Of a stretch of 64,000 nucleotides of DNA, positions 47,555 to 58,422 are shown in pieces. The DNA is from Adiantum capillus-veneris. Its lineage: Eukaryota; Streptophyta; Polypodiopsida; Polypodiales; Pteridaceae. The DNA is taken from NCBI GenBank assembly GCA_014529385.2, contig CM043944.1, positions 55,969,768-56,033,767 of the forward strand, given 5' to 3'. The position numbers and the translations under genes were made by a program. A model generated the notes under the pieces. That model did not search any database and was not told the origin of the DNA. It saw only the letters and a program-made list of their open reading frames with translations. How positions within the stretch are numbered: position 1 is the first letter of the stretch; each line of letters begins with the position of its first letter.

Positions 47555-48449
47555 TGGTCCTCCCCTACAACAAATCACCCAGAGGGATGTCTTCTCATGG
47601 AGTAAAGAAAATAAGCAACAATTTACCGAGGTAAAGCAAATCCTAGCTAAGCTTCCCACCATTTCACCCCCTAAGTGGGACGAGCCATTTTATGTGACCC
47701 CTAGTGTAGGAAGTGGTACACTCGGAGTCGTGCTAATGCAAAAGGACCCCCAAACTTCTTTCATGCATCCTATTTACTTCTCTAGTCGTGTCATGACCCT
47801 GTCGGAAAAGGGATTTACCGAAGTAGAACACATGGTTCTAGCACTAATGTTCGCTACCACAAAGTTCCGCTCCTATCTCCTACCTAGACCCTTTGTAATC
47901 CTGACAATGGAGGAGGTTTTTCCATATGTAATGTGACACATGGATGTCTCATCTAGGATCTCTAAGTGGTTAATTAGATTACAAGAATTTGACTACACTA
48001 TGCAAGTAGAAAACTCCACCAGGGCTAGTTTAGCGGGAATTCTCACTCATCGCCACTATGAGAAGAAGCTGAAGGTCAACACGGAAGCAAAGAAATAAAC
48101 ACCAATGGTAGAGAATCCTAGGCTCGGAAGAGCTCACTCTCTTTTCTTTGACGGAGCATACAAGAGAATAATGGACCAGTCTGCAGCTAGCATAGTCATT
48201 TTCAATGAGCAATAAGAAAGAGTATTCTCCATCGGGCAGTTATTACACTCCCACTCCAACAATGAAGCAGAATATGCAGTCCTAATTCTTGGGTTGGAAC
48301 AATGTATTTCACAAGGAATTCAGCACCTAAATGTGTTTGGCGATGCTTTGCTTTTGATAAGGCAGATAAATGGCACTTAGGTTTGTAAAAATTAGGTTTT
48401 ACTTGGTCAACTACGCCAAGTTAAGGATCTTCTAAGGAAATTTGAAGCA
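47555..48449 (+). pseudogene. Element C RT end and two RNase H domains
   Basis: First RNase H from about 47594 (ILAKLPTISPPKWDEPFYV, TLGVVLMQKD, HPIYFSSRVM) with an in-frame TGA near 47935. The second RNase H begins near 48143 (SLFFDGAYKR) and keeps NNEAEYAVL and VFGDALLLIRQI. Stops occur at about 48095, 48212 and 48378. Closest to element A. Confidence 0.85.
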
Positions 48450-49907
48450 GTGAAACTATTTCATGTCCCCATAGCAAAAAATCGGGAGGCAGATGCTCTA
48501 GCCAAAGAAAGAATACAAGACTTTCCCGTAGGAGCAATCAAACTGAAGCTACTCCTCTTTCAAGGTAGTAATGCTATGCCTGATATCGTCAGCTTTCTAG
48601 ATACAGGAGAATGTCCGGAAGAATACACCAAAGGCGAGAAACAGTGGCTGGTAAGGAAGGCTACCAAATACCGCCTTGTAAACGACCACTTGTATTGTAA
48701 GGGCAAGGATCAGATTCTCAAGCGGGTGCCAACCTCCAATGAGATCACAGATGTAATTTCAAGTTGCCATGATGGCATCTGTGGCGGTCATTTTGATCTA
48801 GATATCACCAGTAGGAAGATTCTACAAGCAGGATACTCTTGGCCTAGCTTGAACAGGGATGTACACCATTGGTGTAAAACATGCAAGGCTTGTCAAGTGG
48901 CCAATGATCGCACATTAACCTACGAGCCACAAACTCCTATCATCTCATATGGTCCATTTGAGAAATGGGGAATAGATGTAATCGGTCCTTTACCAAGGGC
49001 CCAATCAGGTAAACTGTACATCATAGTGGGTGTAGACTACATGACCCGATGGGCAGAAGCAACTGCCACCACCTGCATTACAGTCCAAGGGGTAGCAAAG
49101 TTCATTTTTGAGCATATCTGTTGCCGTTTTGGCACTCCTCTAGAGATAATATCAGATAGAGGACCAGGTTTTAGAGGCGATCTGGTGGGAGAAGTGATGA
49201 AAAATTTAGGTGTCACACGTCGACACTCCACACCATGCTATCCACAATGCAATGGTCTGGTAGAGAAGGTAAATGGAATGATCTACAAAATCATCACAAA
49301 GCAGCTGAACAATCACACAGGAGACTGGGATAAACATCTCATGGTAGCTCTGTGGGCCTACCGAACCACGTTCCGAACATCACTAGGGTTCACCCCTTTC
49401 CATCTAATTTATTGGAAGGAGGCAATTCTACCCATCGAGGTACAAATAGCCAGCCTACGAGTCTTGGCTAGCCAGATACAACACCCAATTGTAAATCTCA
49501 AAAACCACATCCTGGATCTAGAGAGGCTCCAACTAGATAGGAAAGAAGCAATCAATCACTATGCAACGCAGGCAGAACGATGCCGGCTCACTTTCAATCA
49601 AGGGATTAAAGAGAAGGGCCTAGAAAAAGGTATGTTAGTGCTGAGATACGACAACAGATTTGACACAGGGAATGACAAGAAATTTCAACCCAGATGGGAA
49701 GGACCATTCATCATCAAGAAACGCTATGACAACGGCAGCTATAATCTGATGGAAGCATATGGGAGAATTCACAAGACGAGAGTCAATGGATGGAGGCTGA
49801 AAAGGTATTTTCTTAGGTTTGATCCAGACTTCATGCTAGACATTCTAGAAGAGGGAGAACCCTCTAACTCCACAACTAAAGATACAAAGGAAGGGCTAGA
49901 AGCATGA
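48450..49907 (+). pseudogene. Element C integrase (frame intact)
   Basis: 485 open codons, no internal stop. It starts inside the second RNase H tail (NREADALAKE), then the zinc finger (HDGICGGHF ... HHWCKTCKACQ), Asp 176 (WGIDVIG), Asp 236 (ISDRGPGF) and Glu 272 (LVEKVNG), DD-35-E, and a full GPFII ... WRLKRYF tail. FHLIYWKEA shows Trp where A has Gly, a likely loss. Intact although its upstream domains are broken. Confidence 0.92.
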
Positions 49908-49919
49908 ATGCCTCTAGCC

Positions 49920-49934
49920 AGATGGGAGGGCTAA
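49920..49934 (+). other. Polypurine tract of element C
   Basis: AGATGGGAGGGCTAA directly before the 3' LTR start TGACGGTCAGC; same core as A and B. Confidence 0.8.
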
Positions 49935-50184
49935 TGACGGTCAGCTTTCAAAACCATGACCGTGAGACCCTCCGGCGGGCCGCCACAGATATTATCCTCT
50001 CTCTTCCAAATATTCTCCCTCCCTCTCTCTGATTGTCCACACTCCAGCCCCGGCGGGCCGCTACACCCCCCCTCTCATCCACACTCCCTTCAACCTTACC
50101 CCCTCCCCACCCCCCCCCCCCCCCCCCCCCCCCCCAACCCTGGCAGACCACTGGCCTAACACCCCCACCCCCCTATCTTTACCT

Positions 50185-50273
<89 letters not shown>

Positions 50274-50447
50274 GAGAGTGGCCCTGCAGACCATGGAAGG
50301 AATCTCTCTCTCTCTCAATTCCCTTCTCCACCACTCACCCTATCCCCTCTCACCCTCTCTCACTCTCTTTTTTCTCTACGGTGGGAACACAACCTCACAC
50401 CCTCTATCACTCTCTTTTTTCTCTACGGTGGGAACCCGCCTTAGGGG

Positions 50448-50527
<80 letters not shown>

Positions 50528-50904
50528 CCCCCCCTCTCTCGTTGACTAAGCAACCCCCCCCCCCAAAATTTCCGCCCGTTGTCGAATTACCTATGTCCAC
50601 GCCTCGCATCCCGGACCCAACCCTCGCGCTCGCGCGCATGAAGCCACACACAACCCTATCACCCCCCCCCCCCCCTCACCACCTCACTCTCCCCATCCTC
50701 TCGCCCTCGCGCTTGCGCGCACAGCATGCCACGCACACCTGACCCCCGGCGCTCGCGCTCTCTCTCTCTCCACTAGCCCCTGCAGGTGCTGCCTTGACAC
50801 ACCTGCTTCCCCACACCCTCACACACACACACACTTGCGCGCATCCCCTCTCTCATTCACCATCTGCCCCCCTTTTGTCTCTGCGTTGCCAGGTCTGAAA
50901 AAAT

Positions 50905-50939
<35 letters not shown>

Positions 50940-51194
50940 TACCCACCCCCCGTTCCCATGCACGCATACACACACACATGTAAATATACACGCACACACA
51001 TCTATATATATACACACACGCATATACGCACGCACCACACATAAAATTCAAAAAAGAACGGAGGATCCTATGACTACGACACATCAACAAAAGAAGGAGA
51101 AGCCCAAAGCACGCACTGCCGACAACAAAAGGAACAAAGGCGCCGAAGGCATGCCCCGGCCGACCCCGAAAAGACGTACGCAAAAGAAAACTAC

Positions 51195-51505
51195 GAGTGT
51201 GTGTGTGAATCTAAAGAAGGGTAATGCCGCCACAATAAGGGATAATTATCCCTTGCCTATTACTAACCATGTCTTGAAACGAGTGGCCAATAAGCGAGCA
51301 TACTCCTTTTTAGATGGATGCTCAGGATATAGCCAACTTGCCATTGCTTCTAAAGATCAATATAAGACAACATTTTCTATAGAATGGGGTATATATGCGT
51401 ATAGGGTGATGCCTTTTTGCCTGACCAATGGACCAATCACCTTCCAAAGATTGATGGACCATGCCTTTAAGGAATACTTAAGGATATTCTTGGAAATATA
51501 CATGG
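51195..51505 (+). pseudogene. D-type RT fragment inside the C LTR
   Basis: Within a chimeric 170-codon frame (51070-51582) the middle about 104 residues are a Ty3/gypsy RT: VCVNLKKGNAATIRDNYPL, FLDGCSGYSQLAI, WGIYAYRVMPF. They match D (VCVNLKKVNAATIRDNYPF) far better than A or B. The match ends at EIYM, cutting the YMDD catalytic site, and both ends lie in unrelated low-complexity LTR sequence. It lies upstream of the TATA box. Confidence 0.88.
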
Positions 51506-51811
51506 GGCACTACACCGATGCGCCGGCAACACACCATTCATCGGTATCATGCAACCACGACACCATTTTCAGTAAACCGTAGGTTATCATCATCATTTTC
51601 TTTCATTTTTCACCCAAGCCTTGTAAATTCGCAATTTTTAAATTCCCTCTCTCTAGGTGATGGTCACAAAGGCCCACCTAGAGGTTTTCATTTTTAATAA
51701 CTCCCAAGACAAAGCAAAGGTCAACCACACCGGGCCCACCGCCTTGCTTTGTCTCCCCAATTAGCTTACCATAATCAAACCGGGATTACCCTAATCCAAG
51801 CAGCCAACACC

Positions 51812-51820
51812 TATAAAAGG
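51812..51820 (+). promoter_or_regulatory. TATA box of the C LTR
   Basis: TATAAAAGG, the same string as in the B LTR, about 550 bp before the LTR end. Confidence 0.6.
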
Positions 51821-52209
51821 ACACTAAGAGGTCACTATCGAGGGGGGGCAGTTCATGAGACGTTATCACTTGGTAGAGTTTTAGTGGGAAGAATTGACAC
51901 TATTGGCATCACGAGGGGGGGGACTTGTGTGATGGTTTGCTTTGGGAAATGCACCATGTGAAGGGAGCCATGTCCACCTCTCGACTCCAATTGTCGATGC
52001 ACACACACATACACGTCTTGGTAGCAAGTTTCACAATTATCGAGTCGTCTTTAGAGAACGCACCAAGTAGTTTCACCATCTCTTCCCCCTACCTCTCTAC
52101 CACCACGGTGTGCCACCTCGTCCGAAGGAAGGTCATTGTAAATACTGCAGAAATAATTCTCCCTCACACCCCCCAGGGTTTTCATCATTTTTCAATCTCT
52201 CTCTCTCTC

Positions 52210-52258
<49 letters not shown>

Positions 52259-52361
52259 GGTGGTGCCCCCTGCTCGCTTTACCGTGATCAACTCGAGGCG
52301 TGCCATCGGCCCCCGGCGTTTTAGAGGCCGTCGGGGTTCGGGTGTCGCTTTGCTCTCGTCA

Positions 52362-52810
52362 GTGCATGTAGTGGACAAAACCCCTTTGCCTCTTCTCTAG
52401 CTGTAGCAATTCACAACATCTGAACATCTCTTCACAACAGATCTTTGCTTGAGGAATTACTTAGCACGTTACATGGCCTCCAATCTGAGTATCATGCCGT
52501 TGAAATCTTTCCAACTTAAGGTCGCATCCGTAGAGAGAAAGAGAGGAATCACCGTTCGTCTAACTCTAATTTTTTTATCGTAACCCCGAAGGTAGACTCT
52601 AATATAAAAACTCAATCCAAAATCTAATCTTACATCTAACCTAATTGAACATGTGATGATTTGCAGCTAATTGAATACGGTTACTGTGTGAGTTAATAGA
52701 TGTCAGATTTTGATGGGAATATACATATTGTTGTGTAACTAGTGTTTTCTCTTTGGGCAAAGCGCGCCTTTATTGACATGCATTAAAATCTAACCTAAAT
52801 CTAATATAAT
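52362..52810. other. CACTA interior next to element C
   Basis: No gene. Starts with the 32-bp string shared with 224-255 and ends in AATCTAA-type degenerate repeats (about 52560-52810). Confidence 0.4.
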
Positions 52811-53836
52811 TAGGAGATTTCGGAGGTCTTTTGGAGGGCCTTCTGGAAGAGAGAGGAAAATAAGCTCCTCCAATGAGAGAAGAGCCTACGTTACATAGAA
52901 AAATAGATTGATATTAACAAAAATATAAAAGGTGTCCCTCTTCTCATTTAATAATCTAGTGGTCCTTGAAGACGATCACTCTCTTTCATTTAATGCGAGC
53001 ACCTTTTTCAGAAGGTAGATGTGGTGCATTTGATACGGCTTATGTCATCACTAGAACTCAAAAAGTCAAAAAAGTATCAAGTGGTGGAAGATTTTGAAAC
53101 TTTTGATACTGTCAATGCGTCCGGAACGCCCAGGTATCCTAGAAATGAATGTCCAATTGCCTCTCTCCGACATCCAAAGAGGCAAAAAATTTCAAAAACC
53201 CCTAAAAGAATATTTTACTAACGGCGCGCGAGGGGGCATTCCTCCTTGCGCGCCGTTAGTAAAAAGCCCATTTTTTCCTCTTTTTATAGAGCTTTTTGAG
53301 AGGAAAATGTCAAAAACCCTCTAAAAAGGGGCTTTCTTGAAAGATATGTGTCCAAAAACCACTAAAAGGAGCTTTGTACTAACGGCGCACAGAGGGGCAT
53401 TCTAGAATTTTAGAATGCCTCCTCGCGCTCCTTAAGTAAAAAGCCCTTTTTTTTGGGGTTTTTTGATATTTTTTGCCTCTCTGGATGTCGGAATGAGACA
53501 AGTAGACATTCGTTTTTAGGGTATTTTGGCGTTCCGGACGCATTGGTGGTGTCAAAAGCCTCAAAATCTATCACTATTTTATAGTTTGTGACTTTTCAAG
53601 TTCCTGCGATAACGTAAGCTGCATTGAATGCGTCGCACCTGTCTCCTGAAAAAGACGCTCGTATTAAATTAAAAAATGACCGTTTTCAAGAACGATTGGG
53701 AATATAAATCTACTTTTTAGAGTGTCTGGTTGTCCCTTTGGACGTACTCACAAGGTGCAAGTGCATTTTAAAAAAAGTTTCTAGAGAGAGAAATACAATT
53801 TCTTACAAGGCCCTCCAAATGACCTCCGAAATTTTC
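52811..53836. mobile_element. Foldback (possible Mutator-like) element with nested hairpins
   Basis: Two arms of about 400 bp (52811-53212 and 53441-53836) are inverted copies, for example GCGTCCGGAACGCC at about 53117 and its complement at 53530, and ATTTCGGAGGTC near both ends. Between them lie two smaller hairpins whose stems begin TACTAACGGCGC (53213-53264 and 53376-53440). The 9-bp flanks TAATATAAT and TAATGTAAT may be a target duplication (8 of 9), but the region is repetitive. No coding capacity. Confidence 0.75.
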
Positions 53837-54225
53837 TAATGTAATCTCAAATCGAACATAAATCTAGATCTAATATAATCTTAAACTCAAAATAAAGCTA
53901 AATCTAATATAATCTTAAATCTAACCTAAACCTAAACGTAATCTAACTTAAGTTTAAATTTAATCTAGTTAATATTAAATCTTGTCTTAATCTAAAATCT
54001 AACTCAACATAAACCTAAATCTAATCCAATCTTAAATCCTAAACCTATATGTAATTCAACTTAAATCTAACATAGCTAGCTAATCTTTAATACTGTCCTA
54101 ATTTTAAATCAATCTAATGTTAATCTAACGTAAATTTAAATCTAACCTAGTTTTAAACTCAACATAAACGTAAATCTAAATGTAATCTAACTTAATCTAG
54201 TTTAAATCTTAACCTAATCTCTCTC
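53837..54225. repeat. Degenerate AATCTAA / CTAAACCTAA repeat tract
   Basis: About 390 bp built from short variants of AATCTAA, AACCTAA and TTAAATCTAA with no fixed period. Not the plant telomere repeat. Confidence 0.75.
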
Positions 54226-54331
54226 TCTTTGTTTTCTCCCCTTACCTCTCTCTTTCGTCTTCTCCCCCTCTCTCTCTCTTTGGTTTTTTATTCTCTCTCT
54301 CTTTCTCCCTCTTTCTCTTTCTCTTTGTTTT

Positions 54332-54374
<43 letters not shown>

Positions 54375-54380
54375 GACACA

Positions 54381-54445
<65 letters not shown>

Positions 54446-54505
54446 GGGAAGGGTTCATGAGAGAGAGGAGAGGGAAGGAGCATGCCTAGATCTCCTTCCT
54501 CTCCT

Positions 54506-54541
<36 letters not shown>

Positions 54542-54640
54542 GAAGAAAGAGAGAGAGAGGGAGAGCATGGGTTACCTCTTTGCTTGAGCGTCGAAAACTT
54601 AGATCTAAGATCTGAGTTCCAGACGCTCGCGATTTATTGT
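54226..54640. repeat. CT, GT and GA microsatellites in the CACTA
   Basis: CT run (about 54333-54371), GT run (54381-54410), GA run (54411-54440) and a second GT run (54509-54538). No gene. Confidence 0.9.
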
Positions 54641-54770
54641 TTTCCCTCTCGACTTCGCTATGAGCGTCGCTATAGGCATCACTATGTAAAAAAAATAATA
54701 GCGACGCGTGGATTTTCACTTTTGAGCGTGGTAGTGCGAGTGTCGCTAATGTGAAGTACCTCTTGTAGTG
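54641..54770. repeat. Right subterminal region and terminus of the CACTA element
   Basis: GAGCGTCGCTATAGG, ATAGCGACGCG and GTGTCGCTAATG precede the terminal CCTCTTGTAGTG, mirroring the left end. Confidence 0.85.
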
Positions 54771-55427
54771 TTGACGATTAAAAATTTTCCTCTTGCCATT
54801 ACTATGATGATATGGATGAATCAAAAGAGGAAACTCTTACAATAGAAGAATTTAACTTAGAGAAAGATTACATAGGAGGGAAGCTACTATTGGAGGAGGA
54901 GAGCACATCATAAATGACAAGAGAGGCACACAAAAAAACAGAGACTAAGTTGCGGACAAACAAATTTGTATCGAAAATCAATGGAAAAATGCAATTTATG
55001 ATGATGGTTTATGTTGAAGATCGTGTCAAGGACAAAATTGTGGGTAGATACCTCACCTCAAATAAAGAGATAAACTCACATTAGACTAGAATAAATCAAA
55101 AAGCTCTAAAGATAAATAAACTAGAGAAAAAAGAACCTACCATGATAGAATATCAAGATTTGAAACTGACCTTGAGAGTTATATGGACCACTCAAATGGA
55201 GTCAAAAAGCAACAAAGATAGTGTGGCTATGAGTGTTCCATCACACTATAAGAAGTATACACTACAGCACAAAAGAATCCTCATGAAACAACCCATGAGA
55301 TAACATAGAGACCCAAGAAAATCTTATAAAGAACTAGAGCAAGGAAAGAGGATCAACCTAGGAAAACCTGAGGATGAACCAAAACCTGTATATATTTCCC
55401 TTAACTCGTCTTACAAAGAAGAAGATT
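54771..55427 (+). pseudogene. Element F, right part (linker to RT approach)
   Basis: Resumes the D order after the CACTA: RIDG-like basic segment near 54960-55070 (FVSKINGKMQFMMMVYVEDRVKDKI against D PRIKGKTHYLMLVKAEDCVKDQI), then MSVPSHYKKYTLQHKR (about 55230-55277) and RINLGKPEDEPKPVYIS (about 55350-55400). It stops at the junction with element G near 55428. Confidence 0.75.
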
Positions 55428-57048
55428 TTCTTTTGTGCAATCTTTACAACATATACATTCTCTTTCATCTTTCTCTTAGTGCTAACTACCTTTGTTAACT
55501 CCCTGCTAACTTGTGGACACAATGCAAGAAATTGAGGCCATGAGATGCCAGGGTCCTTATCTCCCATGCCTTCCAAAATGTTGTATGGATCCATTGGCAT
55601 GTCTAAGGGAAGTCTTGGAGGTTAATACGACATTAGATTCCCTTTGCTTCCTTGGTGTCCTTCACCTTCTTGCCTCATCTATGGTCCCTTTGCGATGTGA
55701 ATCCTTCTCTTTCCTTCCCTTTTTCACGCCCATATGGATTTGATGCCATTTTCTTCTATTTCCTCTTGTTCCATCTCTATAACTTCCACCACGTACACAT
55801 TTGGATCTGAAAATGGTGGAACTATTTATGCTTCTCTTTGTTGTTGAGCTCTTTTTACATCTAGTTTCTTCAAAATCATGGGTTGTTCACTCGTACCTTC
55901 CCCTGGATTCAACACTGGATAGTTCCAGATAGTCCTCCTCAGCTTCCACAAGACCACAGATAATTATACATTGCATGCCCATACTCTCCACAATTCCAAC
56001 ACTCTAATACACGCTTAGGTCTTGGCTCTTGTTCCTTTGACTTTTTTGTCATGGTGTTTGTTCCTTCAACTTCTTTGCTTGTTCTTTGGGGGCTATAGCA
56101 TGTGCAAGGTGAATTGACAGGTGGCTCAAAGGTTCATTCAATTTTTTTCAGTTACCTCAACTATTATTTTGGGTATCTCCTTACAATTTGATGCTTGTAT
56201 TGTGTTTTTACGTCTAGGACCCTCTACTGGAAGCTCTCCTTGAATGCACTCAATTTTCCTATACTTCATGGAATCTCTATTTTATCGCATCAAATGCACC
56301 CACCTCTACTTTTACCTTGAGAGTGGGAGATAGGCCAGCTATGAATCTCCTCTTTTGGAAAATTTTGCACCATCCCTGAGGTTATCAATATTTCTCACCC
56401 ATACAATCCATAAATGTAAAAACTATTGCTTGTATCTATAGTAGTCATCTAGGTATTTTTTCTTGTGAGAAACAATGTCTTGCCATATTTTTTGAGTGTT
56501 TTGATGATTGAGAAAGTATCACTTGAATTGATTTGAAACATCCCTATAGCTTCCCCTAACTTCTTTAAATAGAGAGGTAAACCAAGTGCTAGCATCTTTT
56601 CTAAGAACTACCTCAAATATTTCTAAGCATTCTTCATCACCTACCACCATTTTTATACGGCAAGACGTTTTGAAATTTTCAAGAAATAGCTCCGCATCCT
56701 TGCCATGCTCTTCATAAAAGACATGATGTCAACATTTGGAATTGGACCTTCATTGAAACAATTTCAATTTGAAAATACGTTTCTTTCTTTGTTATTTGTT
56801 TAAAAGATTTACACACACAACATTTTTCTAGGGTGCATTCTATTCTAAAATGAAATAAAAACATGCACGTTAAATGCTGTGTGATAATCAAAAAGAGAGA
56901 AGATGACAGATTGTGGTGATACAAGAATTTTTCCTACCCTTTGAGCACTATACATAAACACCATACACTGTTGAAGATGGATCATTTTATTAATATTCAT
57001 GTTTATCATAATACATGGTATAATTGCATTTGTCTTTGAAGTCTTGTC
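55428..57048 (-). pseudogene. Element G: decayed B-like gag and leader
   Basis: Minus-strand matches to B: DPYNILEGMGDKDPGISWPQ and CPQVSRELTKVVSTKRK (55590-55440), a gag stretch at about 56610-56440 (equivalent to WFDSLPEEV and QKLWQDIVSHKQKD), and at 57048-56845 the leader microprotein end (LVSPQSVIFSLFDYH ... VHVFISF). Multiple stops and shifts; the RT and integrase are missing. Confidence 0.8.
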
Positions 57049-58422
57049 GAGGTGAAGAATTTGAAGTGCTTTTGATGCTGAAAATTCTCTTTGTGAAGAG
57101 GAAAATCTAGATAGTTTTGATGATTTTTTGTGGTTTTGGGAATGGGTGAAGATAAAATGGTAATTTGAAAGTGATTTAGTGAGAATCATGGAGCTACATC
57201 TATGTCGAAATGTCATATGAGAGCTATGGAGGTAAAGGAAAAGTGACAAGGGTGAAGAGAGAAAGAGAAAAAATTGAGATTGCAAATTTTGGTGATAGAT
57301 GGAGACGATGAGTGTGTATGTGTGAGTGGAAGTGTGGAAGGGATCGAGAGAAGACATAAGTGTCTTTGTGTGCATGAGCTGGGCAGACAGAGGTCCACCA
57401 AAAAATCCTATCTCAAAATTTTGAGCTCCAAAAATCACAAAAGAATTTAGGATATTGTTGAGCTCATGAGCTACCTTTTACATCTTGAAAATTTCTTCCT
57501 TTTGTATGGGAAGCAAAAGCCAAAAATTCAAGAAAATCGTGTGTCTTTTACCACTATAAAAGTCTTTTAGTGCATCCCCTTCAGTTGAGCTTTCATAAGG
57601 CTTCAAGAGTGAGTCCCTCCATGTAGCATTGCACAATCTACAAGATTCTAAAGGGCTTAAACACATGCCGCAGAGGAGGATTATTTTTTAATATAATATA
57701 GACATGATGGAAGAACCAAACAAGCTAGTCCTTGTTCTATTCACAAAATTTGTAATGATGAGCACATGGTGTCCTTGATAGTGGAAACAAAATGTGAAAA
57801 AAATGATATATACAATAAAAATAAAAAAGAGGAATCATGTGAGAAGGGACTCTCATTTGTTTTTTATTGATAGAATGATGCATTTTAACTTACTTGACAT
57901 AAGGAAAAATGGATGTAGAAAAGACTTATCTAAAAGAAAATGAACAACTGATTGAAAAATATTTTTGTAGCTTTTTTTTAGAGTGGTTCACAAGAAAATG
58001 TTTGGAGGCTTGCATGAATAGGTTTATTTATAATAGGGGGTGTACACAATGATAAGGAAAACTATGCCAATGGTGAGCCAATGTAACTAGCATACTTAAG
58101 CCAAAACATTAAAGCACACCTAGGTGTAACTATTTGAATAGATACCAAAATTAAAAAACTATATTCAGGTCCTCAGAGGTTGAAATACTTATACATGAGT
58201 AGGCCATATTATATTTTTTAAATTTTTCTTTTATTTATTTTTTTGGTTCATCTATCTAAGTGACTAACTTGCTGAGGGTTTCAACGAGATACAAGGAAAG
58301 TCCCCCAACGCACGCACACTTATATACAATGCAAAAGTGAGGATAACCATAGTGTTAAGGTGAATTTTCTTGGGCAAGGAGACTCAGTATGGCATACACG
58401 GATAGCCAAAAAATGGCTAGCA
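57049..58422 (-). repeat. Decayed LTR of element G (B family)
   Basis: Read on the minus strand from 58422 it begins TGCTAGCCATTTTTTGGC, equivalent to TGATAGCCGTTTTTCGGC of B. It then follows the B LTR through CCCTCAGCAAGTTAGTCAC (about 58285), the ATTTTTTAATTT-rich block, CACTAAAAGAC and the CT/CA-rich promoter part. The 3' end of the LTR is missing and it runs directly into leader sequence. Confidence 0.75.

Larger units (their letters stand above)
47555..52361 (+). mobile_element. Element C: 5'-truncated A-like Ty3/gypsy element
   Basis: Starts abruptly within the RT-RNase H region (about 47555) and ends with a complete 3' LTR (49935-52361, TGACGG...CTCGTCA). It shares the GGGAGGGCTAA purine tract and the last about 110 bp of the LTR with A. 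No 5' LTR, no target duplication: its left part was lost, probably by deletion into the CACTA. Confidence 0.85.
49935..52361 (+). repeat. 3' LTR of element C, carrying a captured RT fragment
   Basis: 2427 bp. Contains a poly-C run (about 50109-50135), long CT runs (50190-50272, 50446-50519), an AT run (about 50910-50936), the captured RT piece (51195-51505), a TATA box (TATAAAAGG at 51812-51820) and a final CT run (52195-52258). The last 110 bp match the A LTR end. Confidence 0.88.
45920..54770. mobile_element. CACTA (En/Spm-type) DNA transposon, 8.85 kb with nested insertions
   Basis: Terminal inverted repeats CACTACAAGAGG (45920-45931) and CCTCTTGTAGTG (54759-54770) are flanked by the 3-bp duplication TTG on both sides (45917-45919, 54771-54773), the diagnostic CACTA size. 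Subterminal AGCGACG/CGTCGCTA motifs lie at 45945-46130 and 54645-54760. Interior pieces: transposase-type exons on the minus strand (46640-47550), inserted element C (about 47555-52361) and a foldback element. It split element F, whose coding order resumes after it. Confidence 0.92.

Noticed and set aside
53837-54225. Interstitial telomere repeat
   Set aside because: The motifs are AATCTAA and AACCTAA variants without a run of the plant TTTAGGG unit.
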